Positions 22,764 to 31,672 of a stretch of 43,009 nt of DNA are shown here, in pieces; position 1 is the first letter of the stretch; every line of letters starts with the position of its first letter. The notes beneath the pieces are model-generated. The model ran no database searches. It had not been told where the DNA came from and was given only the letters and a program-made list of their open reading frames with translations. The stretch comes from Ettlia oleoabundans (lineage: Eukaryota > Chlorophyta > Chlorophyceae > Chlamydomonadales). The translations under genes were made by a program, and so were the position numbers. The stretch lies in assembly GCA_019693395.1 (NCBI GenBank), contig JAAMXP010002083.1, positions 1 through 43,009 of the forward strand, in the 5' to 3' direction.

Positions 22764-25700
22764 ATGTTTGCTGCCTGGGCTGCACCCTGGGGCGGGGCCG
22801 CCGCTCGGTGCAGCCCGCCGCATCCCTTGCGGCGCTGCCGCCACCCGCGCCCCCTTGCCAGCACACGGGGGCTGGGCCAGGGGGCACAAGATACGCCAAT
22901 GACATCGCCTGGGTGCCATGAGCAAGACCAGCAGTTTGACATTGTGTCGGGCGGCCGCCTTCCCGCGGCCCAGGGCCCCTCCTGCGACTGGCCTCGTGTG
23001 CAAGAGCGGCGGCGCTGGGAGGTGGGCCATCGCCGCTGCTGTGGGCACATGTCGCTAGGACCCAGCCAGGGCTTTGTAGTTTGCAGCCTTTTCGCAAACC
23101 CCCCCTACAACCATTGTTGCCCACAGGAGGCCGCACTGATGGCCACCGGGTTCCCCGTTCCATCCGGATATGGCAGTGCCAGCCAGTTCCCCGCTGACGG
23201 CAGTGGCGTCTTGTGGCGCCTGCGCAACCCCGAGCGCAACCCGCCTGCTCCTGCCGCACCTGTGGCGGGAACCCGCACTCAGGGTGCAGTACAGCGGCAG
23301 GCCAGGCTGTCAGCCACGCGTGGCACTGCTCCTGGGCCCCCCATGCATTCTGCGGCAGCCAAGGGGGGGCGGGGCCAATGGACCAGCTCAGGATGTGGGC
23401 CGGGGCCGTTTCCAGGTCTCAGCCATCCAGTGATGCCTGTGTTCCGAGCAGCGCCCTATTCAGCGGAAGCGGCCCGCCAGCGCGGCGCCAGCCCCACCGC
23501 CCGCATCCTGGTGCTTGATGAGGGCTGCTCCTGCCGCGCGCCCTTGGCTGCCGCCATGCTGCAGGCCATGCTGAGGTGGGTTGGGGTGTTGCGTGGGTGG
23601 GTGGAGATACCGATGTTATGGTTTTGGTGGTTGGCGACATTACATGCGCGGTGCTCACCAGTGATGGTTGAGGCAGTGATTTGTGCTGAAGATGGGACCC
23701 CTCGCTGGATGCCGCCAGCGTTGCGCTGCGCCGCCGCATTGTTCGTGGAGCAGTGTGGCAGCCATCAGTGCATTCCGCTCCTGTGACAGCCCTGCACTGG
23801 CTTTCTCCTGCTAACTCCTACCCTATCCTTGCTGTGCTTGTTGTGCGTGCTATGCTGCGTGCAGCAAGGTGGCGCGGCCCCTGGATGTGGAGGTGTGCGC
23901 CGCATCCATTGGCCCTCCGGTACCTGGCGGGCCCGACCAAAGGGTGGCACAGCTGGCGCGCGAGATGGATGTGCCGCTGCCGCCGGTAGGGCTACAAGTA
24001 CAGGCGGGCTGCTGTGCACCTGCCTGCCTGTGTTTGCCGGGCCAGGTTGCGTCAGGGGCAGCTTGGGCAGCCAGGCGTCGTGTTGTTGCCTTTGTTTGCT
24101 TGATTTGCTGGCCTGGTGGCGCTGCATGCCTTGGCAAAGCGGCAGCATGAGCAGGGGGGCAGCCAGGCGGCGCTGCAGGTTCATGCGGGAAGGGCTAGGC
24201 TGCTCCCGCCTCACCATCATTTCCATGCATCTCCTGCTCCTGCTACCCAAAAGGGCTGGCTTACCACACCCCTCCACCGTCCCACTCCGCCTCTGCCGGC
24301 CCTGCCTGCTCCGCACGAGTACCGGGCACCTTAAACCCTTCTGTCGCTTCCTCTCCCACCCAGAGCACCCAAGCAGCGCATCTGCCCTTTGCCCTGCACC
24401 ACAGCGCTCTACACCCCGCTACTACCGGTACAACCCGCCCATGCCTGTGTGTTGCTGCCGCAGCGTGGCGTGGGTGTGAGTGAATTTGACGAGATGCGGG
24501 ACACCGTGGCCTACGACTTGATCCTGGTCATGGACCGGTACGACAGGCAGGAGGTGGTGAGAGAGGTGGGTAGGTGGCTGACACGTAGCAGGGGGTGGGG
24601 GCCAGGAGGTGGGTGTAGCCTGAGATTATGTTTCTTCTGGCGTGTGAAGGCATGGACACGAGTGAAGACAGCAGGCTGGCGAGACAGCGGAGTTCAGGCG
24701 GGCGGTGTGGTGTGATGTGGGTGTGGTGTGGTGTGCCTTGTTGGGCCCAGGTCTGGTGCAAGTGCTGTTGGTTGACTGTGTGCGTGGCATCAAGGCTTCT
24801 ACCTGGGGTTGTGCAGCGGGGCCACAACCACAGAAAGGGGCTCTGCAACTGAGTGGACCTGGTTGGCCAACACTGTTGTCCTCGCAGCCTCACAACGTGC
24901 GACTGCCATCCCCCGCCACCCCCGCACCACACACTCTTAACCCCCGCCACCCCATGCAGGTGTCAGTGCTGGAGCGTCTCAACCCCGGCGGCGCCTACCT
25001 GTGCCGCGTGCGCCGACTGGGGGAGTATGCGCGGGCAGCACGGCTGGTACTCAAGGACAGGTGCCTGCTGGTAAGCCTATACCCAATTTCAGATTGCTCA
25101 AGTTGCGTATGGAACAGCTTTCACACACCCCTATCCACTAAGCTGGTTGCCTTCCAATTGCCTCACAGCATCTTCCTCCCCTGTCACAGTCTCCAGCACG
25201 CAAGCAAGCATCACGCTCCTCCCCTTGTACCCCATGCCCGTGCAACGGCCGCGTGTGGCGGCATCCATTGCCTGCAACTGCTGCCTCCCGCCTCTACATG
25301 CCGTATTCACATCCATATCCACTGCTTGCTTGCCCCATTTCTCGGGTTTGTGCCCGGAGTTCAGGCCCCAGATGATCTGCCCGACCCTTTCTACGGGGTC
25401 GTCAATGCGGCGGCAGAGCAGGCGGCACTGCGGGCAGCGGTGCATGCCATAGCATTGGGCTGCCGAGGGTTGGTTTCTTACCTGCTCAAGCTGAGGGCCA
25501 GGTGGGTGGGTGTAGGCGCATTTGTGGCTGTTTGTGTGACAAGTGGGTAGGCTGGGCGACATAACAGGACGGGGTGCGGTAGGGGACGAAGCGCGGGGGC
25601 ATGATAGCGGGAGTCGGGGCAGTGTGCTGGGGCACGGCACTCATGAGCAGCCGGCTGGGGAAGGGCAGTCAACTAGCGCAGGGAATCCTGCAAGTAGAGG

Positions 25701-28700
25701 GCAGGCTGCTGAGGCGTGTGGGGTGCTGGGGCACATGCCGCCTGTGCTGCTCGTCCGTCCGTGGTACTGAGCGGAATTCACTGGACACGCCGGCATTTCC
25801 CACCCCCTCTTGCATGCAGGTGTGGCAGCGGCACGGCGGCGGTGCCCGTGCGTGTAGCACTGGCGCAGTCTGTGCAGTGCCCGCTGATGGACCCCACCAG
25901 CCCACACGCGCTCAGGGCGCTGGCGCATTTCCAGCGGACACCAGATCAACCGCTGCTCCTGCAGCAGCAGGGTCAGCGCAGGTTGGACGGTGGCGGTAAT
26001 GGGCCAGCTGCCGCAATGCACCCTAGGCGGGCAGGGCGCGGTGTTGGCATAGCCAGCGCTGGCACTCCCGCCGCCATGCAGCTTGGTGCTGAGGGGACCA
26101 CGCATGGCGGCGGCTGGCCGCGGCCCGTGTGGGTTGAGCAAGGCTCAGATTCAAGTGGGGAGGATGATGGCAGCACAGGTACGTGCCACGGTGCGGCGGT
26201 TTCTGATTGTGTGGGGCCATTGGCTAGTCCGTACGATTCTCGGTTGGCAGGCATTTTCAGATGGATCGACCAGCAGCAACAGGCAACCCCAGGCCAGTAT
26301 TCGGCTCAACAATGAGGGGAGATGCCTGCCTGTGCATGCCACATTGCCTGCCTGCCTGCCTGCTAGCATGCCTTTGCCACCCGGTTTGCGCACCTGCCTA
26401 CCTGCAGAGGACCGTCGGCCGCTGTGGACTGTCCGAGAGGTGGGCGGCCAGACTGTGGTTGTGCGCCGGTCACGCCGCCAACAGGCCCCCACCCGCGGCT
26501 ACTGGGGCAGCATAGAAAATGTGCAGCGAGAGCTATGGTGGGTATCCAGTCTCAGTGATTGGCTCTGTGTGGTGCGGGTCCCTCATGTGCACTAATGGCT
26601 GTCTTGTGCGGGTGCAGGCAATACATGCTTCAGACTGAATAGCAAATCGATCCGCATACGCTCACACACCGAGTTGCATCCCCTTGCAGCAACCTTGTGC
26701 AGCGGCTGGCCTGCTGCCCTGCCATTATCTGCGTGCCTCTGACCCGGTCCTGCTGCGTGGCTGCTATCCTCATCTAGAACACCATCAACGTGCCACCGCC
26801 AGTGACATCAACCTCGCGCCCTCCTGCCCACCCTGCCTTGCTTGCAGGCAGTGGATAGAGGAGAGGGGCCTGCAGGGGCGGTTGCCCAGCCAGCGAGAGC
26901 TGCGGTCCAGCGGCGCCAACACGCTGTCTGCCAAGGTGGACGCTCATGGGGGGCTGGCAGGTGGGTGCTCACACTTCCCTCCACCCTTGAGCGATTACCC
27001 AATGGCATGTTAGTCAGACTTGTGCCACTTGCCTGTTGCGACTGCTGCTGTTGTGGGGGGCATCATGTGACAGCCTAGCCTGGCAAATATTTGCCTGAAG
27101 GCTTGAGCATAAGGGGGGCGCAATCCTGCCTGCTTCACCCACGCCTAACCCTGTTCCATCCCGACCACTGCGTTGACCACCCACAAACCCTCGCACCAAC
27201 TTCCACATCTACCCATCCCTGCAGTGTTTGCTGAGCGCATGCGGCTGCCTCTTGCCTCCGGTCGCGCCGCCAACGGGCACTGGGCCGACTTTGACTGCCT
27301 GGCCCGGGAGCTGCGCTGGTTTGTGGAGCAGCAGCAGGAGCAGCAGATGGGGGGGCAGGCAGCGGAGGAGGAGTGTGAGCATGATCAGAAAGAAGGGGAG
27401 GAAGGCAGTGGGGCGTCAGACCCGCCCGCAGCAACCACAGCAGGAACGGCAGGGGCTGGCGAGGTGGAGGAGCAGCACGCTTTGGGGGGTGTGCTTCCCT
27501 GTAATGGCAGGGAAGAGGAAAGCAGCATTGATGGCGGCCTTGTTGTGCGCCGCAGCCTGCGCTACGCCAGCAGCAGTTGGAGCAGCGGCGGCGGAGGACG
27601 GCGGCCGGGGCCCCACTCCGCCACGCTCCTGGCTGCAGACGGCAGTGAAATCTGTGACAGCAGCGCCAGCAAGTCTCGCTCTGTAGGCAGCGCCGGCAGC
27701 AGCGATGCCGACAGCAGCGGCAGTGGTGACGGGAAGCTGGTTTTCCTGCCCACGCAGCAGGAGCTGCGCAGGGCGGGCCGCGCTGATTTGATTGGCGGCA
27801 TACGTCGGCATGGCGGGAGCCTGGCGGTGGCACGCCGCCTAGGCTGGGCTGTGCACCACGGCCGCCTTCCCAGTGAGGCGGTTGTGGTGGTGCAGTTGCT
27901 TGAGTTTGCTGAACAGCGGCAGCGCCAACGACAGCAGCACCGCACAAGTGCTGCCTCTACAGGCGGTGGTACAGCGGCTCCTGTGCTGGCCATGCCGTCG
28001 CTGCGTGAGCTTGAAGAGGGTGGCCGCGCCGATCTGGCAGGAGCAGTGCAACGCCTGGGCGGTGTGCAGGTGTTTGCGTGCCTGATTGAAGCGGAGAAGC
28101 AGCGGCGGCAGCGCCGTGGGCGGCGCTCCTCAGTGCAGGAGCAGCAGCTTCAGGCGGAGGCGGGTGCTGAGGCCGTGCATGGCCAGCAAGCCCCGACTCA
28201 TGAGCAGCAGCAGGGCGCCCCGCTGCAACGCGCCTCGCACATTCTTGCTTACAGCGGGCGGCTCGCAGGCGCCAGGTTGGGCGGGCATCGCCTGCCACCA
28301 CTCTCACCTCCCCAGCCTGCCGTTGTGCGTGTGGGGCAGGCAGTGGTGCAGCTCATAGCAGCACGGGGCTGGGAGGCGCGAGTGCCCACCAAACAGGTGA
28401 GCCATAGCAGGCGGGGCATGGTGTTGATCAGCGGCCAGGCTTCTCCCGCTTGTTTAACCTAAGGACTTCCCAGCCCACCCATACCCACCATTTGGCCCGA
28501 CGCCTACTCAGGTTGTCCATTCATGAGCCTCCTTCCCTCTGCTTTGCACTAAAACATTGCTGCTGAAAACCGCCCCTAAGACCCTCTCCACTGATGCTTT
28601 GCTGCCGCACAGGAGCTGGTGGCGGCTGGGCGCCGCGACTTGCACGCCGCCATTGCCCGCTGCGGTGGCGCCCAGAAGCTTGCGGAGCACCTGCAGCTGC

Positions 28701-29032
28701 CCTATGCAGAGACGCGGGGCAGGCGCAAGCGCTGCGGGTCGCCAATCACTACGCAGCAGCCGCAGCAACAGGAGGGGGCCCAACAACAGCCGCTGGAGCT
28801 GCAACCTGATTTCCTGGCTAGCAGGTTGCGGCCACCACCCGGAGACGTAGGCCTCGCCGCACAGCCGCCGCAAACACAGCTGGGAGGCAGCATTGGGCGC
28901 AGCGGTGGTGGCAGCAGTGCATCACGGGCACGTCAGTGTGTACCGGCTGCCCAACGGGCTCGGGGCCCGGCCAGCCGCCTGTTGGAACGGGAGCTCGTGC
29001 TGGAGGCTTACACAGACACAACCTTTGTGTGA
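22764..29032 (+). CDS. LMW protein-tyrosine-phosphatase-like protein lacking catalytic Cys, with repeat-bearing C-terminal extension
   Basis: Exons 22764-23575, 23865-23985, 24464-24565, 24960-25070, 25365-25501, 25820-26178, 26408-26537, 26848-26960, 27225-28396 and 28613-29032 give 1,158 aa. The N-terminal about 245 residues are low-complexity. A low-molecular-weight PTP fold follows: P-loop ARILVLDEGCSCRAPLAAAM (residues about 247-266), DQRVAQLAREMDVPL, AYDLILVMDRYD (about 330-341) and DDLPDPFYG (general-acid Asp389). In active enzymes the P-loop is C-x5-R; here the first position is Asp252 (GAT at 23517-23519) while Arg258 stays, so classical catalysis is not expected. From about 560 on come four copies of a motif of the type PtxxELxxxGRxDLxxxIxxxGG (LPSQRELRSSG, LPTQQELRRAGRADLIGGI, MPSLRELEEGGRADLAGAV, PTKQELVAAGRRDLHAAI), separated by acidic and Gln/Ser-rich spacers. 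An optional stop-free intron of 105 nt (23022-23126) may lie in exon 1. Function unknown; a binding pseudophosphatase is inferred. Confidence 0.82.
23022..23126 (+). other. possible retained or optional 105-nt intron inside exon 1 of the LMW-PTP-like gene
   Basis: Starts GTGGGC after GAG and ends CCCACAG before GAG, with a pyrimidine-rich stretch before the acceptor. Length is a multiple of three and the frame stays open through it, so both spliced and unspliced messages code. The 35 residues it would add have no recognisable motif. Confidence 0.45.
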
Positions 29033-29666
29033 GGGTGTGAAGCGACGTCTTAGCTGTACTCAGGGGCAGAGCGCCTTGCCGTGTGAGGCCTGGTGTGTGG
29101 CACGGCAGTGGCCCAGGCCCAGACTTTTAGCCCAAGGACCGAACTTGTTGCAACCGGAGCACGGCAAGGGCCTGCCAAATAAACATCGCAACACTCCATG
29201 CCGTATGCAAAACGAATATGTACTGATTTACATGCTGGAAACGCTGAATGATTTCTTTTTTTATCGAATGAATACATAGATGCACATGTACATCGATAAA
29301 CCTGCAACCATGTCCCCACATTGTCTCCTCAGCGTGTGTAACGTAGTGCAATGTATGGCCACCAGGTAATGCACATAAATACATCGGTTCAGCTACCGAC
29401 TTGGGGAGTCCACCACACCAAAGTGCTCAGGTTCAGTTTGACCTTGGACTGCTGAGATACCAAGGGTCCAGCGCGCCCTGGCGTCATCATATCACAATGG
29501 ATGGTGTCCTTGGTGTCAGCTCCCTACACCATGCTGCAGCAGCACCCAACAACCATTGCCTAGAAGCCGCATCGTGAGGTACCTGCACTGCTGCTGCCTA
29601 AGAGGAAGCCAGCCCTCAACCGTAACTCTTCACTTTGTCCGTGTTAGTGTAGGTTATCAATCAGCA
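29033..29666. other. 3' UTR of the LMW-PTP-like gene and promoter of the ENOD93-like gene
   Basis: 634 bp between two plus-strand genes. The stretch 29200-29300 is AT-rich for this window and fits a 3' UTR. A TGTAA lies at 29337-29341. No gene seen. Confidence 0.55.
29337..29341 (+). terminator. TGTAA polyadenylation motif, LMW-PTP-like gene
   Basis: TGTAA 305 nt past the stop at 29032, after an AT-rich 3' UTR-like stretch. Confidence 0.45.
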
Positions 29667-30240
29667 ATGCCGCCTACCACAGCAGCAGACGCAGCAGGCA
29701 GCCGAGGCAGGAGTGAGTGCACCTCCCAGGCGCTGGCTGCTGGAGCCAAAGGTGTGCCTCGCTGCCTGCTCCTGAACGGCGGTGTGCCTTGTCTTCGCCA
29801 AACTACATGGCAGTGCCCCGTTTTATTTTGAGTGGCACTGCTGATTAGGACTTCTTGCAGGCGCGGCCATCTACGCTGGCGTCTCAGCAGCGGCGCAGTT
29901 GGCGCTGTTCCAGCTGCGCCCAGGCCTGAGTCGCACCAGCAGCCCAACGGTTAGTTAGACAGCAAACAGCAATGCCATTTAATGATCTATCGTCCAAGCT
30001 GCATGCTTTCTTGCGCCAGCAGCTCTGCTCCTCAACCTAGGTTTGTTGATGGTTTGAGACGAGACACTGCCTGCCTGCCTGCCTGTATGTCTTTTTGTCT
30101 GTATGCAGATACGGACCGCTTTGGTGGTGATGCCAGGACTGTTTGCTTTCGCGTGGTATGCAGAGAGCAAGATGCAAGAGTGCGCTCACCAGCAGTTCTG
30201 GCAGGCACAACAGGGCTCTGCCACTGCGAACAGCAGTTGA
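29667..30240 (+). CDS. small ENOD93-like membrane protein
   Basis: Exons 29667-29751, 29861-29949 and 30109-30240 give 101 aa with consistent phases (1, then 0). Residues about 18-32 read ECTSQALAAGAKGAA, followed by a hydrophobic helix (IYAGVSAAAQLALFQL), a polar turn (SRTSSPTIRT) and a second helix (ALVVMPGLFAFAWYAE), then a Gln-rich tail. Size, the AGAK-Ala motif before helix 1 and two helices separated by a short Thr/Pro loop match the plant early nodulin 93 family, whose land-plant members are mitochondrial membrane proteins of about 100 aa. The likeness is to the pattern more than to many identical residues; a HIG1-type mitochondrial protein is the main alternative. Tail-to-tail with the acidic small gene on minus. 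Confidence 0.6.
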
Positions 30241-30360
30241 CTGGGTTTGATTTTTGCCAGCACTACCCTGTATAAGCTGTACTCTTTTATAAGGAAGTGT
30301 TACTTTGATGAGTTGCCAGTTGAAACCAATGAATTAAATGAGGCGCTGGTAGTTACTTAG

Positions 30361-30365
30361 TTACA
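30361..30365 (-). terminator. TGTAA polyadenylation motif, small acidic protein gene
   Basis: TGTAA on minus, 210 nt past the stop at 30575. Confidence 0.4.
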
Positions 30366-30496
30366 AACAGTTGCCTGCCTGAGCCAAGCTAGCAAATCAT
30401 GCCAACTCAGCGTGAACGGCCTCCCTGCCTTTCTTCATGCAAATGTTCCTGTTGCTCATCGCCCTGCACCAGCCAGCAGCTTGCAGCCGGGAAGTT

Positions 30497-30501
30497 TGTA
30501 A
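30497..30501 (+). terminator. TGTAA polyadenylation motif, ENOD93-like gene
   Basis: TGTAA on plus, 257 nt past the stop at 30240. Confidence 0.42.
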
Positions 30502-30574
30502 GTTATAGGCTATGAGGGAGGAGAGACCAGCACAACAGTAGTGCACTGGCAATACACTCGGGCCACCCTGGCGC

Positions 30575-31309
30575 TTAAGGTTTGCCCTGCAATGCATGCA
30601 GCGCAGCATCTAGCTCAGCACGCATGTGATTGCAAGGCACGCATCGAACGCCACCTGCAGTGTCAGCGCCCCTCTGAATATTGCTATGGCTCCAGGGGTT
30701 GTTGGGAGCCTCCAAGATGTCGTCATCTTCCACCACTAACTGCCCAGCGCCAGGGCTGTGCAATAACAAGAGGCACGCAACGCAAACGGCAGCAGGAGTT
30801 GTCAAGGGCAATGGAAGAAGTAGAGAATAATGTCCTGATGGCTGCAGGTATCTGATGCATCATCACCTATACAACCAATTCCATTGTTGTGTAACTAGTT
30901 CCACAGCAAACCAGCATTGGCCGTTGGTGAGCCCTGACAGCAGTAGGTCGGATTGGCGGCTCACGCGGGCACTGCCGCTGTATCCAGTTCCTTCTCGAGG
31001 TCCAGGTCCTGTGGGGCATTTCCATCCTGCTGCCGTGACTGCCGGTAGCGCTCCCCCGCCTCCGTCTGCGGGGCAAGGAGGAGACCCAGGCATCCCCTGA
31101 ACTTCACAAATGCAACCATTAGAAGATGACACAACAGCTGTATGATTCAAATATACTGCATGCACCCCAGTGTGCCACCATGGCTTCACAACCAGTGGGC
31201 GTGGTCACCCGCCAACACAACCGACCTGCGTGGTGGTGCCATGCTCCTGGCGGTGCGCTTCCCTCAGCCGCTGCATCTCCTCCTCGTCGTCCTGCCGGTT
31301 GTCACTCAT
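30575..31309 (-). CDS. small acidic protein of unknown function
   Basis: Exons 31309-31226, 31065-30965 and 30755-30575 give 121 aa. The ATG at 31309 opens MSDNRQDDEEEMQRLREAHR; exon 2 reads TEAGERYRQSRQQDG and DLDLEKELDTAAVPA; exon 3 has QLVVEDDDILEAPNNPW, then about 35 less constrained residues to the stop. All junction phases agree and all splice sites are GT-AG. The first half is charged and likely helical; no Cys/His cluster, transmembrane segment or signal peptide. I do not recognise the family. The 3' end is uncertain: a donor-like GTGGCG after GCAG within exon 3 could lead to another exon, although none is evident down to 30300. Head-to-head with the Pro/Gln-rich orphan gene. Confidence 0.55.
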
Positions 31310-31672
31310 AAATCTCGTCCCTTGACCAGCGGTGGGCATCATTATGAACCGCCAAGGAACGAGGACTGCTGTGGATTGAAGCCCGTTGGTGCTTGTCCAA
31401 GGTTTTAAAGTTGACAAGGGTCGACTCCAGGTGGAGCAGTCTGTCGTTGCTCCGTGCAAAGCAACACGAGAAATCACGTCCTCAGAGTGGTAACCAAGAG
31501 ATATAAAGGTTTAGCATCGTCAAAAAGCCAAGGCAAAATGTGCCGCGGGCGTGAAGCCAGGAGATACTTTGCCCCAAACCATGCACAGCATGCAGGTAAT
31601 TTCGCGGCGAGTGGAGGTTCCCACCATTATCGCCCGGCTCCGTGCTTCGCAATTTGCCCCTGTGGATTTAGA
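31310..31672. promoter_or_regulatory. divergent promoter and 5' leader region, small acidic / Pro-Gln-rich genes
   Basis: Between two genes that diverge. Its right boundary depends on which start is used for the plus-strand gene (31538, 31581 or 31673). AT content is higher at 31490-31520. No element assigned. Confidence 0.45.

Larger units (their letters stand above)
30241..30574. other. tail-to-tail intergenic region (3' UTRs)
   Basis: 334 bp between the ENOD93-like stop (+) and the stop of the small acidic gene (-). Both strands carry a TGTAA at fitting distances (30497-30501 plus; 30365-30361 minus), which would make the two transcripts overlap at their 3' ends. Confidence 0.5.

Noticed and set aside
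22648..23259. Minus-strand 203-codon frame over the start of the LMW-PTP-like gene
   Set aside because: Composition artefact antisense to a coding exon; no domain and no fitting splice sites.
23487..25501. Calling this gene an active tyrosine phosphatase
   Set aside because: The catalytic Cys position is Asp, so activity should not be assumed from the fold.
30068..30090. CCTG tetranucleotide repeat as a possible functional element
   Set aside because: It lies in the pyrimidine-rich 3' end of an intron of the ENOD93-like gene, where such runs are expected.
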